64,000 nucleotides of DNA from Nonomuraea cypriaca (GCF_015645445.1 NZ_JADOGI010000035.1:1-64000); one strand, 5' to 3'; shown: positions 25,601-36,132, counted from the stretch's first letter. Numbers and translations: made by a program. The notes: generated from the letters alone by a model not told the origin.

Positions 25601-28600
25601 ACGAGCAGGCGCGGCATCGGCTCTGGCTGGCGATCTGCTGCCTGGGCTTCGCCGTGCTGTCGTTCACCACCGAGCCGGGCGGCGTCATCTCCGACACCAA
25701 GATCGACCTTGCCCTCAACCCGGTCGGCTGGCTGGAGCGGGCCGCCCACCTGTGGGACCTCCAGCACTTCGGCCAGCTCCAGAACCAGGTCTCCGGCTAC
25801 CTGTTCCCGATGGGGCCGTTCTTCGCCCTCGGCGACCTGGTGGGCCTGGAGCCGTGGGTGACGCAGCGGCTCTGGCTGACGCTGCTGCTGTGCGTGGCCT
25901 TCCTCGGTGTCGAACGGCTGGCGGCGCAGCTGGGCGTCGGCACTCGGGGGACCAGGATCGTCGGCGCGCTGGCGTACGCGCTGGCGCCGCGCACGCTGTC
26001 GATCCTCGGCGAGATCTCGATCGAGTGGCTGCCCGCCGCGATGTTGCCGTGGATCCTGATCCCGCTGCTCACCGCCACGGAGACCGGTCAGCGGGCCAGA
26101 GGCGCGATCAGGTCGGGCCTCGCCGTGGCGTTGTGCGGCGGCGTGAACGCGGTCGCGGTGCTGGCCGTGCTGGTCGCCCCCGTGATCTACATCCTGACCC
26201 GGCCACGTCCGGTGCCACGCTGGCGGATGCTCGGCTGGTGGACCGGCGCGGTCTCGGTGGCCACCCTGTTCTGGTGGCTGCCGCTGCTGCTCGTCGGCCG
26301 CTACGCGTTCTCGTTCCTGCCCTACACCGAGACGGCCTCGACCACCACCCAGGTGACCTCGCTGACCAACGTGCTGCGCGGCGCGTCCGACTGGGTACGC
26401 TTCCTGGGCGTCGGCGGCGTGGCGGAGCAGCCCCCCGGCTACGCGATCGCCACCTCGGCGGCGATGATCGTGGTCACCGGGGTTCTGGCCGCGCTCGGGC
26501 TGGCCGGCCTGGCCCGGCGCGACCTGCCCGCCAAGGGCTTCCTCATCGCGCTGTTCACGGTCGGCACGGCGGCGCTGGTCGCCGGGCACGCGAGCGCGCT
26601 GGAGCCGGTCGTCGCCGAGCCCGTGCGCTGGCTGCTCGACGGGCCGCTCGCGCCGCTGCGCAACCTGCGCAAGTTCGACCCCCTGGTGCGGCTGGCGCTG
26701 GCGTTCGGGCTGACGCACCTGCTGGTGACCGCCCGGCTACGGCTGCGGTTCAGGCTCCGGGCGGTGGCCCTGGTCAGCTTCGCCGTGCTCGTGCTGCCCG
26801 TGTTCAACCAGGGCCTGGCCGCGCCGGGCTCGTTCAAGGAGGTGCCGCTCTACTGGCGGCAGGCGGCGACCTGGATCAACGAGAACGCCGGTGACGACGG
26901 CGTGCTGGTGGTGCCGGGCGCCAAGTTCGGCGAGTACCTGTGGGGCCGGCCGATGGACGACCCCATGCAGCCGCTGTTCCAGGCCCGCTGGACGGCCAGG
27001 CAGGTCGCGGCTGCCGGATCGGTCGGGCTGACCCGCCTGCTCGACGCCATCGACCAGCGGCTCACCGCCGGCTACGGGTCGGCGGGGCTGACCGAGGTGC
27101 TGCGCAGGATGGGCGTGCGTTACCTGGTGGTCAGGAACGACCTCATGCGGGCCCACCTCCAGGGCGCCTGGCCGTCTCGGGTGCACGAGGCGCTGCGCGA
27201 GTCGCCCGGCATCACCCGGGTGCGCGCGTTCGGCGGCGAGGTCGGCGACGCCGCCACCGACGACGTGATCGACTCCGTGGACTGGCCGTCGCCGGCCGTG
27301 GAGCTGTACGAGGTCCCGGACGTCACGGGACCGGTCGGCGTGCAGCCGGTAGGCGACGCGCTGCGGGTGCGCTCCGGGCCTGACTCGCTGTTCGCCATGG
27401 CCGACCTCGGCCTGCTCGGCTCCGGCCCGGTGCTGGTGAACGACGACGCGCGCAAGTACGACGTGCCGACCGTGGCCACCGACGGGCTGCGGCTGCGCGA
27501 GCGGCAGTTCGGCGAGATCCGGTCCAACTGGTCCGCCACCCTCACCGCCGACCGGCGCGACGACTTCACCGGCGTCACGAAGCTCGACCTGCTCGAAGAC
27601 GGCTGGCTGGACGACACGGCCACCGCCGAGTACGGCGGCATCGCCGGCATCACCGCCTCCTCCTCGGTCGCCGACCCCGACGCCGTGCCCGGACTCAGCA
27701 CACCCGGCCGTGGCCCGTGGGCGGCCATGGACGGCGACCTGGAGACCGGCTGGGAGAGCGGCGGCTGGACGGCGCCGCAGGGTGAGTGGCTCCGCGTCGA
27801 CCTGCCACGGCAGATGACGATCCCGCGCTTCCAGGTCTCCTTCACCGACAACGTCATGCTCGGCCAGTCGATCAGGCGGGTGGCCGTGGTGACCGACGGC
27901 GGGCGCCTGGAGCAGGACGTCAGGCGGGCCGGCGACGCCCAGTGGCTGCGCACGCCTCCGGGGCCGGCGAGCTGGGTGCGGATCGAGGTCGTGGCGACCG
28001 CCGGCGAGCGGTGGAGCTTCGTGGAGCGGGTGGGCATCACCGAGATCGCGATCCCCGGCGTGGTGCCGAGCCGTACCATCCGGCTGCCCGGCCAGGGCGG
28101 CGACGTGCACGTCATGGAGAGCGGCCTGGACTCCAGGCCGCAGTGCATGCGCGACCGCCACCGGTGGATCTGCAACCCGATGCTGGCCAGGCCGGGCGAG
28201 GAGGGCGCCGGCTTCGACCGGGTCTTCACCACCGGCGCGGCGGGCGAGACGGACGTGTGGGGCTCGGCGGTGCTGCGCGACGGAGAACTCGCCGACCGCT
28301 TCACCCGGCTCAGCGCGGACCTGACCACGGTGACCGGGTCCTCCCAGATGAGCGAGGACGTCGTACTCGCTCCGCGATCGGCCTTCGACGGCGATGCCGG
28401 CACCACCTGGGTCCCGGCCGCCACCGACGCCCAGCCCACGCTCACGCTCGGCTGGAAGGGCAAGCGGAGCGTCTCGCGGATCCAGGTCGCCCGTCCTGGC
28501 GGCGACAGGCAGCGGCTGGAGGTGATCCTCACCGGCGACAAGGGGGCCGTGCGGTCCGGTGTGGTGGACGCCGACGGATACGTCCGCTTCAAGCCGATCA

Positions 28601-29658
28601 CCACCACGGAGCTCAAGCTCCGCTTCTACCCGGCCTCCAAGCGCCTGCAGGTCACCGAGCTGGTGATCCCCGGCGTCGAGCCGGCGAGCCGGCCATCGGG
28701 CATGCCGTTCCTGCTGCCGTGCGGGCTCGGGCCGAGCGTCCAGGTGAACGGCACGACCGTGCGGACCAAGGTCACCGGCAGTTACGCCGACCTGCTGGAG
28801 CAGCGGCCGCTGCGGTTCACCGGCTGCTCGCGGCCCGAGCTGGAGAAGGGGGACAACCGGGTGCGGGTGGCGGGCTGGGAGGCGTACTCGATCAGTGATC
28901 TGGCGGTCGGCGAGCTGCCCGCGAGGCCGCTGTCCGTGGACGGCGCCGCGACCGTCAGGACGTGGGCCGCCACCGAACGCGAGGTGCGGGTCTCCGCGCC
29001 CGAGGACGCCTTCCTCGTGGTCAACGAGAACCACAACACCGGCTGGCGGGCCACGCTCGACGGCCGGACGCTCACCCCTGCCCGGCTGGACGGCTGGAAG
29101 CAGGCTTGGGAGCTGCCCGCGGGGACGTCAGGCACGGTCCGGCTGGAGTACCTGCCCGACCGGCCGTACCGGCTGGCGCTGGGCCTGGGGCTGCTCGGCG
29201 TCGCGCTGCTCGCGCTGTTCTCGGTGGTGCTGCGTGGGCCGCGCCCTGAGCACGTGCGGCAGACCGCCTCGGCCGCGGACGCCCGGCTGCGGAGCTGGCG
29301 CGCGCCCTACGCGGTCGTGCTCGGGCTGGCGTTCGGAACCTGGGTGGCGGGGTGGCCAGGCATGCTCGTCACGGTCCTCGCGCTGGCCGCCGTGCCGTGG
29401 CTGCGCGGGCGGAACGAGCCGGTGCACTGGCTGCCCGCCGGGCTGTTCTGCATCGCCACGCTGAGCCTGGCCACGGCCATGGCGCTGCGCGAGCGCGGGG
29501 TGGAGGTGGCGGCGCTGGCGGACCACGTGCCGCAGCTCGCCGCCTGCGCGGCCGTGGGCGCGCTCTTCGGCACCCTGGTCAGGGAGCAGGAGCCGGCGCC
29601 GCCGGTTGAGGAGACGGCGCAGGAGGCGGCGGAGCGGCCCCTGACCCGCGCCCGCTGA
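25597..29658 (+). CDS. aftD: AftD-type alpha-(1->3)-arabinofuranosyltransferase family protein
   Basis: 1353 residues from the GTG at 25597. The N-terminal third (1-430) is a GT-C membrane domain starting with a helix and the loop FTTEPGGVISDTKIDLALNP, which carries the acidic residues expected at the active site. The large extracytoplasmic middle (450-1190) includes two discoidin/CBM-like modules (around 685-820 and 920-1020, each with a DGD...TW/GW segment). Two or three helices close the protein. Mycobacterial AftD primes alpha-1,3 branches in arabinan; hosts outside the mycolate group have homologues with unclear substrates. Its end overlaps the convergent acyltransferase gene by 80 bp. 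Confidence 0.85.
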   Translation: MNEQARHRLWLAICCLGFAVLSFTTEPGGVISDTKIDLALNPVGWLERAAHLWDLQHFGQLQNQVSGYLFPMGPFFALGDLVGLEPWVTQRLWLTLLLCVAFLGVERLAAQLGVGTRGTRIVGALAYALAPRTLSILGEISIEWLPAAMLPWILIPLLTATETGQRARGAIRSGLAVALCGGVNAVAVLAVLVAPVIYILTRPRPVPRWRMLGWWTGAVSVATLFWWLPLLLVGRYAFSFLPYTETASTTTQVTSLTNVLRGASDWVRFLGVGGVAEQPPGYAIATSAAMIVVTGVLAALGLAGLARRDLPAKGFLIALFTVGTAALVAGHASALEPVVAEPVRWLLDGPLAPLRNLRKFDPLVRLALAFGLTHLLVTARLRLRFRLRAVALVSFAVLVLPVFNQGLAAPGSFKEVPLYWRQAATWINENAGDDGVLVVPGAKFGEYLWGRPMDDPMQPLFQARWTARQVAAAGSVGLTRLLDAIDQRLTAGYGSAGLTEVLRRMGVRYLVVRNDLMRAHLQGAWPSRVHEALRESPGITRVRAFGGEVGDAATDDVIDSVDWPSPAVELYEVPDVTGPVGVQPVGDALRVRSGPDSLFAMADLGLLGSGPVLVNDDARKYDVPTVATDGLRLRERQFGEIRSNWSATLTADRRDDFTGVTKLDLLEDGWLDDTATAEYGGIAGITASSSVADPDAVPGLSTPGRGPWAAMDGDLETGWESGGWTAPQGEWLRVDLPRQMTIPRFQVSFTDNVMLGQSIRRVAVVTDGGRLEQDVRRAGDAQWLRTPPGPASWVRIEVVATAGERWSFVERVGITEIAIPGVVPSRTIRLPGQGGDVHVMESGLDSRPQCMRDRHRWICNPMLARPGEEGAGFDRVFTTGAAGETDVWGSAVLRDGELADRFTRLSADLTTVTGSSQMSEDVVLAPRSAFDGDAGTTWVPAATDAQPTLTLGWKGKRSVSRIQVARPGGDRQRLEVILTGDKGAVRSGVVDADGYVRFKPITTTELKLRFYPASKRLQVTELVIPGVEPASRPSGMPFLLPCGLGPSVQVNGTTVRTKVTGSYADLLEQRPLRFTGCSRPELEKGDNRVRVAGWEAYSISDLAVGELPARPLSVDGAATVRTWAATEREVRVSAPEDAFLVVNENHNTGWRATLDGRTLTPARLDGWKQAWELPAGTSGTVRLEYLPDRPYRLALGLGLLGVALLALFSVVLRGPRPEHVRQTASAADARLRSWRAPYAVVLGLAFGTWVAGWPGMLVTVLALAAVPWLRGRNEPVHWLPAGLFCIATLSLATAMALRERGVEVAALADHVPQLAACAAVGALFGTLVREQEPAPPVEETAQEAAERPLTRAR

Positions 29659-30716
29659 GGCGCAGCGCGCTCTCCTCGACCAGGTGGTAGGAGGCCGCGC
29701 TGAGCAGCGCCGTCACCACGAACGTCACGGTCACGATCTGGACGAAGTCGCCGGTGAACAACGGGCTGCCGGTGAGCTTGTAGAACAGCGTGATCACGGG
29801 GGCGTGCCAGAGGAAGAAGCTGAAGGAGACGCGGCCCATGTAGGCGGCGACGGGATTGCCCAGCACACGGTGCCTGAGCGAGTCGCGCCGCGGGGCGAGC
29901 GCGAACGGCGCCACCACCAGGACCGCCACCGAGGACTCCAGGACCAGCCGCCAGAGTGACTGCGACAGGCTCGGCAGCGTCAGCTCACGCGGTCCGGCCA
30001 GCTCCGTGCTCAGCACCGCGTAGAGCAGCAGGGCCAGCACCAGGAGCTGCGGCGCCATCGCGTCGACGGCCTTGCCGCCCTTGCCCCACACCGACAGCAC
30101 CGCCATCGCCATCCCCGCGGCGAAGAAGACCAGATGGTGTGGCAGCCACAGAGCCAGCTGATACTGCTGCAGCGCGTGGGAGACGACCACGCTGGTCAGC
30201 GAGACCACCGGCAGCACCGCGATGCCCACCAGCAGCCTGACCGGTCTGTCGCCGCCGCGAGCCCACCGGTGCAGCAGCCAGGCCAGCACCGGCAGCACCA
30301 GGTAGAAGGCCATCTCGACCGGCATCGTCCACATCTGGTAGAGGCCGTCTGGCGCCTGCTCCTGCTCGGTGTAGTTCTGCAGCAGGAGCAGCCACTTGAC
30401 CCAGCCGGTCCAGTCGAGCGAGCTCCACGCCAGCAACACCGGCACCGTGACCAGCCAGTACGCGGGCATCACCCGCAGTATCCTGCGCCACAGATAGCGG
30501 GCGGGCCGGGGCGCCGGGGCGTCCTCCAGCACCGCCCGGGCCCACGGCCGGTAGAGCAGCAGGCCGGAGAGCAGGAAGAAGATCGGCACGGCGATGCCCA
30601 GCCTGCTCATCATCCAGGCGTACATGCCGTCGCGATACATCAGGCCCGTGTGGCCGCCGACGTGCAACACCCACACGCCGAGCGCCGCGAGGGCCCGGAT
30701 GCCGTCGAGAGCCGCG

Positions 30717-30730
<14 letters not shown>
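29579..30730 (-). CDS. Acyltransferase 3 (OafA-type) membrane protein
   Basis: 383 residues with about ten membrane helices. The N-terminus DGIRALAALGVWVLHVGGHTG has the RAxA motif and catalytic-type His of acyltransferase 3 proteins, which O-acylate sugars or lipids on the cell surface. Later FFLLSGLLLYRPW is also typical. The tail is Pro/Ala-rich and overlaps the end of aftD. Its ATG at 30730 overlaps the 3' end of the methyltransferase gene by 14 bp, so they are coupled. Likely decorates the glycan made by the neighbouring transferases. Confidence 0.88.
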
Positions 30731-31445
<715 letters not shown>

Positions 31446-31512
31446 GCGCGTGACCCCCGAGCACTCGAGAAGCTGCCACTTTAGCGTGGTGCTGTCTCGG
31501 CGCAGGTCGACG

Positions 31513-32334
31513 CTAGACCAGGACAAGTGTGGAGTCGGCGGAGAGGATGCGCCGGTGGAGTCGCTGCACGGAGTGGGTGGGCTCGACGCCGGCACCGTCG
31601 ATCAGCAGGCGCCGCAACTGCTGGTAGGTGTCGAGCGCCTCGATCTGGCGCCCGTCGAGATACAGGGCCAGCATGAGCTGGGCCCACAGTCGTTCCCTGG
31701 GCTTCTCGGTGTCCATGACCAGGCGCAGCCGCTCGATCGCGTCGGCGTACGCGCGGCGGGCGATGAGCAGGTCGACCAGTTCGGCCACCACGCTGATCCG
31801 CTGCTCCTCCAGGTAGTCCGCCTCGTCGCGCAGCGCCCTGACGGTCTGGGTGTCCTGCAGCGCCCGGCCGCGCCACTCACGCAGCGCGCTGTCGAACCGA
31901 TCCCACGCGGTGATGTGGTCGTTGTGGTCGAGGGCGTGGCGTCCCTCCCTGGCCAGCCGCTTGAAGCGGGCCATGTCCAGGTCGTCGGAGCCGACCGTGA
32001 TGCGGTAGCCGTTGGAGATCGTGCTGATCGGCGCGTTCGCCGGATCGCCGGGGGAGATGTATCTGCGCAGCTGGCAGATGTAGGTCTTGAGGTTGCCGAA
32101 GGCCGAGGAGGGGGGCGTGCCGTCCCAGAGCCGCTCGATCAGCGTGTCCGTGGGCACGGGAGAGTTGGCCTGCAGGAGCAGCAGCGCCAGCAGTTGACGG
32201 TGTTTCGGTCGTGGTGGTGACGAATAGTCACCGGTCGCGAGACGGATGCCGACGTTCCCTAACAAGAGGAACTCCGGCCTGCGTAAGTAGATGGGTGACT
32301 GCGTCTCCAGGGTGCTTTTCGGCAGTGTGAGCAC
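31513..32334 (-). CDS. SARP-family (AfsR/BTAD) transcriptional activator
   Basis: 273 residues from the GTG at 32334 with GAGGAG upstream. An OmpR-type winged helix (about 20-110: RPKHRQLLALLLLQANSPVPTDTLIERLWDG ... LKTYICQLRRYI) precedes the bacterial transcriptional activator domain (about 115-270), the layout of cluster-specific SARPs such as ActII-ORF4. Leu25 is coded by TTA (32260-32262), so expression may depend on the bldA tRNA. The gene lies next to the polyketide-like cluster and probably activates it. A 352-residue reading of the frame includes upstream sequence that looks non-coding. Confidence 0.88.
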   Translation of the reverse strand: MLTLPKSTLETQSPIYLRRPEFLLLGNVGIRLATGDYSSPPRPKHRQLLALLLLQANSPVPTDTLIERLWDGTPPSSAFGNLKTYICQLRRYISPGDPANAPISTISNGYRITVGSDDLDMARFKRLAREGRHALDHNDHITAWDRFDSALREWRGRALQDTQTVRALRDEADYLEEQRISVVAELVDLLIARRAYADAIERLRLVMDTEKPRERLWAQLMLALYLDGRQIEALDTYQQLRRLLIDGAGVEPTHSVQRLHRRILSADSTLVLV

Positions 32335-32649
32335 TGCTCCTCTCCTTCCGTACGTTCGCAGCGGGCCCGGGATCTTCGAGGGGCGGCCCGGACGCATGCC
32401 GGATGGCCCGAGCCGTAGGACGGTGGAGCGGAGGGAGCGTCCGCGTGATGCGAGCACGTGGCTCACAGCAGTGGACGCGGCACTCGGTCGAAACCCTCTG
32501 GGTGATGACCCGAAAACGTTTACACCCGATCTGCCAAACGTGAACATATTCGTCGTCCAGCGGCGAATCAAGGGGTTGTGCGGTGTTGGCTTCCGTACTA
32601 AAACATGATTTTTTGTGTGCTGAGCCGGGTTCGGCGTATTACCCGCTGG
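32335..32649. promoter_or_regulatory. Long upstream region of the SARP gene with 22-bp spaced direct repeats
   Basis: This 361-nt gap (to 32695) has no gene and is AT-richer than its surroundings. AAACGTTTAC at 32514 and AAACGTGAAC at 32536 are direct repeats exactly 22 bp apart, the helical spacing of SARP binding sites. Whether they serve the SARP gene itself is open, as they lie about 180 nt from its start. Confidence 0.3.
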
Positions 32650-32675
32650 TCACATCACGTTTTTCCGTGATGTGA
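32650..32675 (-). terminator. Hairpin after the SDR gene
   Basis: TCACATCACG and CGTGATGTGA form a perfect 10-bp stem with a 6-nt loop, 20 nt beyond the SDR stop on the minus strand. There is no T-run, as is common in actinomycete terminators. Confidence 0.6.
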
Positions 32676-32695
32676 TCCCGGTCGGATACGCACTG

Positions 32696-33484
32696 TCATC
32701 GTCGGCGGCCGCGTTCTCCGCGCCGGAAGTGTTTGATCAGCTCGGGGTAGCGCTTGGTGTGCTGGCCGCCGTCCACCACGAGGGTGTCTCCGGTCACCCA
32801 CGAGGATTCGGCGGAGGCGAGGAAGAGCGCGGCGGCCGCCACGTCGGCTGGTTCCCCGATCCGGCCCAGGGGGATGTTCGCGACGAACTCCCTGCGCAGC
32901 GGGGATCCGGTGAACGCCTTGGAGAGAGGGGTGTCCACCAGCCCGGGAGCGAGCGCGTTCACCCGCACCCCGCGCGCGCCGAGCTCCATCGCGGCGACCT
33001 TGGTGAGCATTTCCACGCCCGCCTTGGCCGCGCAGTAAGCGGCGAAGCCCTCGGCGGGCTGGCGGGCGTTGAGCGAGGCGATGTTCACGATCGAGCCGCC
33101 CTCGGACATGTGGCGCGCCTCGTGCTTGATCGACAGGAAGACCCCGGTCAGGCAGACCTCCACGATCCGCCGCCACTCGCTCGCCGCCAGCTCGGCGATG
33201 GGGGCGAGGGCGCCGACGCCCGCCGAGTTCACGCCGATGTGCACCGGGCCGAAGGCCGCCACCGCGGCCTCGATGCCCGCCGCCAGCTGGTCCTCGTCGG
33301 TGACGTCGGCGGGCTGGGCGAGGGCGCGCTCGCCCAGTTCTGCGGCGCGTTTGCGGACCGATTCCGCGTTGAAGTCGATCAGGGTCACGTCGGCGCCCTC
33401 GGCGTGGAAGAGCCTGGCGATCTCCCAGCCGATGCCGGAGGCGGCGCCGGTCACCACCGCGTTGCGGCCGGCCAGCCGGTTCAT
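32696..33484 (-). CDS. Short-chain dehydrogenase/reductase
   Basis: 262 residues from the ATG at 33484. NAD(P)-binding TGAASGIG (12-19), an Asp ending strand 2 (LIDF, suggesting NAD preference), NSAG, catalytic Ser region and YCAAK. The C-terminal APGLVDTPL and VTGDTLVVDGG complete a classical SDR. Its start overlaps the nitroreductase stop (ATGA), so the two form an operon transcribed away from the main polyketide operon; a tailoring role in that pathway is inferred. Confidence 0.85.
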   Translation of the reverse strand: MNRLAGRNAVVTGAASGIGWEIARLFHAEGADVTLIDFNAESVRKRAAELGERALAQPADVTDEDQLAAGIEAAVAAFGPVHIGVNSAGVGALAPIAELAASEWRRIVEVCLTGVFLSIKHEARHMSEGGSIVNIASLNARQPAEGFAAYCAAKAGVEMLTKVAAMELGARGVRVNALAPGLVDTPLSKAFTGSPLRREFVANIPLGRIGEPADVAAAALFLASAESSWVTGDTLVVDGGQHTKRYPELIKHFRRGERGRRR

Positions 33485-34101
33485 GACCGCGGCTGCCAGA
33501 CGGGCTCGATGAGGTCCAGGCCGACGCCGGCCCCCCACTGGTTGCGGTAGCTCACCTGACCGGCGGGCTGCCGGACGGCCAGGCCCCACCGGCCGGTGGG
33601 ATAGCCGAAGGTGACCATGCAGGCCGGACGCCAGCCCTCGGTCTTCGGCACGCGCAGGATCCGCATCGTCGCCGTGGGGTGATAGATCCCGAGCACGGTG
33701 GTCAGCGCGCTGCCCACACCGTGCGCGCGGGCGGCGAGCTGGGCGCTCCACACGGCGGGGAAGATCGACGCCCCCGACGGGTCCGTGGAGAAGGCGAACA
33801 TCAACAGCGGATAGGTCTCGAAGTGGTCCGCCAGATACCGGGCCGACGCCAGAATGCGCGGCCCGTCGTGTGACTTGTACGGCCCGGCGAAGAGCCGGGT
33901 CAACGCGTCCTGGTACAGCGGGGCGAGGCGTGCCTTGATCGCTGGGTCATCCACCAGCAGGAAGCGCCAGCTCTGGAGGTCGCCCGCGCTGGGGGCGCGG
34001 ACCGCCGCGTCGAGAATGCTCCGTTGCACCTCAGCGGGGAGGGGATCGGGCTTCACCCGGCGCATAGCGCGGGTCGTATAAAGCGCCTCAAAGATATCCA
34101 T
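33481..34101 (-). CDS. Nitroreductase-family FMN oxidoreductase
   Basis: 206 residues. N-terminal TTRAMRRVKPDPLPAEVQRSILDAAVRAPSAGDLQSWRFL carries the FMN-phosphate-binding Arg/Ser pattern of nitroreductases. The C-terminal GWRPACMVTFGYPTG is also typical. Reduces activated double bonds, nitro groups or flavin substrates with NAD(P)H; members in antibiotic clusters act as oxidases or enoyl reductases. First gene of the nitroreductase-SDR pair; the frame is open far upstream, but only this part reads as protein. A second, different nitroreductase is at 40.1 kb. Confidence 0.85.
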   Translation of the reverse strand: MDIFEALYTTRAMRRVKPDPLPAEVQRSILDAAVRAPSAGDLQSWRFLLVDDPAIKARLAPLYQDALTRLFAGPYKSHDGPRILASARYLADHFETYPLLMFAFSTDPSGASIFPAVWSAQLAARAHGVGSALTTVLGIYHPTATMRILRVPKTEGWRPACMVTFGYPTGRWGLAVRQPAGQVSYRNQWGAGVGLDLIEPVWQPRS

Positions 34102-34218
34102 GACGCAATTTAAGCCGGAAAAAATGGCCTTGTCCGTGCTGTGTATCGCCCGTGAACCTGCCGTGTACCTGGGGTGGATCAGCGCCCAGCATTCTCCTTC
34201 TTCAGGAGGTAGATAGAT

Positions 34219-34878
34219 ATGCCAAGTCGGAAAACACAGGCAATTGCCAGCATGGCGCTCGGTCTCGCTCTGGTGGCGGGCGGAGCGTCCGCGGTTCCCG
34301 CGAACGCGGCGACCGCCGCCGCCGCGGCCACTCCGGTGTCGTTCGCGTGTCGAGGGGACTGGCCCTTCGACAACTTGTTCTTCACCAACAGCCAGACGGT
34401 CAATGTGAGCGTGCCGTCGTCGGTGGCCCGGGGCGCCACCTTCTCCGGCACCGGATCGTCCGGGGCCTTCGTCGTGCCCAAGTGGATCAACGGCGAGATC
34501 CCCGTCACGGAGTTGCGTGACTTCACCCTGACGCTGGTGATGTCCGGCCCCGGCGCCATCAGCGGCGCCACTCTCTCCGGTGGTGCCAACCTCGGGCCCG
34601 GCCCGCGCACCGTGACCACCACCAGCACGACCGTGACGATGAAGGTGGCCGGTCCGCTGCCCGCCGGTACGACGGTGACCCTGCCCAGCATCAAGATCAC
34701 AGGAACGGCCGGCAACACGACCGGCACGATCAGGCTGAAGATCGCGGGCACCGACTACGCCAACCCGGGCCTGCGGATCACCTCGGTGGTTCCGGTCGAC
34801 CCGGACCCGCCGATCATCGCCTCGTCGAGCTGCTACCCCTCGCCCAGTCCGGTACTGAGCAGCACCAACGTCACGTAG
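34219..34878 (+). CDS. Secreted beta-rich protein of unknown function
   Basis: 219 residues with a clear Sec signal peptide (1-31, ending in NAATA) and a mature part rich in Thr, Ser, Gly and Val with alternating hydrophobic residues, suggesting a beta-sandwich. Two Cys (near 44 and 208) could form a disulfide. AGGAGGT stands 7 nt before the ATG. Divergent from the nitroreductase gene and followed by a strong terminator, so it is its own transcription unit inside the biosynthetic region. No family recognised. Confidence 0.75.
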   Translation: MPSRKTQAIASMALGLALVAGGASAVPANAATAAAAATPVSFACRGDWPFDNLFFTNSQTVNVSVPSSVARGATFSGTGSSGAFVVPKWINGEIPVTELRDFTLTLVMSGPGAISGATLSGGANLGPGPRTVTTTSTTVTMKVAGPLPAGTTVTLPSIKITGTAGNTTGTIRLKIAGTDYANPGLRITSVVPVDPDPPIIASSSCYPSPSPVLSSTNVT

Positions 34879-34902
34879 CAATCCGCGTACGACAGTGATG
34901 GA

Positions 34903-34939
34903 GGCAGGGCCGTCCGGTGACGTCCCGGACGGCCCTGCC
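34903..34939 (+). terminator. Terminator after the secreted-protein gene
   Basis: GGCAGGGCCGTCCGG (34903-34917) and CCGGACGGCCCTGCC (34925-34939) form a perfect 15-bp stem with a 7-nt loop, 25 nt after the stop. It insulates the polyketide operon that starts at 35035. Confidence 0.85.
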
Positions 34940-35034
34940 ACGGACGGGGCGCCGAGCGATCGTCGCCTCACCCTCTCGCTCCGGCGCGCGGGCCGCACAC
35001 GACATCGACCAACGAGCAATTGAGGGGAGTCTCG

Positions 35035-35802
35035 ATGCTCTTCCCAACGGACACGGTGGCCCTGGTCACCGGCGCGGTCAAAGGAATCGGCCGGGCCGTG
35101 GCCATGGACCTGGCCCACGAGGGTGCCGAAGTGATCGTGAACTACCGGCAGGACGAGGAGGCCGCCAAGGAGACCATCCGCCTGATTGAGGCGGCCGGCG
35201 GACGGGCCGCCCTCGCCAAGGCGGACATCGCCGACGAGGATTCGGTCCGGGGGCTGTTCAAGGAGATCAGGGAGACGTACGGCCGGTTGGACGTGCTGGT
35301 GGCCAACGCCGGGGTCTCCCGCGACCGCCACCTCATCACCATGGGCGTGGACCGCTTCCGCGAAGTCCTGGACGTCAACATGGTCGGCACGTTCTTGACC
35401 TGCCGCGAGGCGGTACGGCTGATGGAGCACCGCCGCAGCGGCTCCATCGTCACCATCTCGTCCGCCGTCGGCATCCACGGCGGACTGCCAGGACAGACCA
35501 ACTACGCCGCCTCCAAGGGAGGCATCATCGCCTTCTCCAAGACGCTGGCGAACGAGGTCAGCAGGCGCGGAATCCGGGTCAACACGGTCGCGCCCGGCTT
35601 CGTGGAAACCGAGATGACCAATGCGCTGCCCGCCGCGCGGCGCAAGGAGTACTCCTCCCGGATCGGACTGGGCCGCATGGCGCGGCCCGAAGAGGTCGCG
35701 TACCTGGTGAGCTTCCTCGCCTCCAGCCGCGGCTCCTACATCACCGGCTCCGTGCTCGAGGTGCACGGCGGAGGCTTCGAGTACGGCGCCATCATCCACT
35801 AG
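35035..35802 (+). CDS. 3-oxoacyl-ACP reductase, FabG-like ketoreductase
   Basis: 255 residues. TGAVKGIG (12-19) cofactor loop, NAGVSRD, catalytic Ser in TISSAVG, Tyr157 and Lys161 (YAASKGG), then RGIRVNTVAPGFVETEMT: a typical FabG/PKS ketoreductase. Reduces the beta-keto group of ACP-bound intermediates. The ATG at 35035 has GAGGGGA 6 nt upstream. First gene of a 16-kb operon and followed after 12 nt by the ACP gene. Confidence 0.9.
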   Translation: MLFPTDTVALVTGAVKGIGRAVAMDLAHEGAEVIVNYRQDEEAAKETIRLIEAAGGRAALAKADIADEDSVRGLFKEIRETYGRLDVLVANAGVSRDRHLITMGVDRFREVLDVNMVGTFLTCREAVRLMEHRRSGSIVTISSAVGIHGGLPGQTNYAASKGGIIAFSKTLANEVSRRGIRVNTVAPGFVETEMTNALPAARRKEYSSRIGLGRMARPEEVAYLVSFLASSRGSYITGSVLEVHGGGFEYGAIIH

Positions 35803-35814
35803 AAGGAGAAAACC

Positions 35815-36132
35815 ATGGACATCAACGAAATGCGCGCCGAGGTCGAGCGCCGTCAGATGACCTGCTCCCGGATCAAGAAGATGATCGTGTCCCGCTTGGA
35901 CCTGACCATGGACCCGGAGTGGATCACCGACGACCAGTCCCTCTTCGGCCGTGGGCTGGAGCTGGACAGCCTCGACTTCCTCGAGCTCGCCGTGGGCGTC
36001 GAGGTCGAGTTCGGGGTGGCGCTCTACGAGAGCCAGATCTCGGTGTTCGGATCGGTCAGCACGCTGGCCAACGCGGTCGAGCCCGGTCTCCGGCGCAGCC
36101 GGTGGCAGCCCGACCTGCAGCCGCAGACATGA
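35815..36132 (+). CDS. Acyl carrier protein
   Basis: 105 residues, a little longer than a usual ACP because of N- and C-terminal extensions. Ser52 in GLELDSLDFLEL is the phosphopantetheine attachment site. AAGGAG precedes the ATG. Carries the growing chain for the ketosynthase, reductase and dehydratase encoded around it. Overlaps the dehydratase gene by 4 bp. Confidence 0.9.
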   Translation: MDINEMRAEVERRQMTCSRIKKMIVSRLDLTMDPEWITDDQSLFGRGLELDSLDFLELAVGVEVEFGVALYESQISVFGSVSTLANAVEPGLRRSRWQPDLQPQT

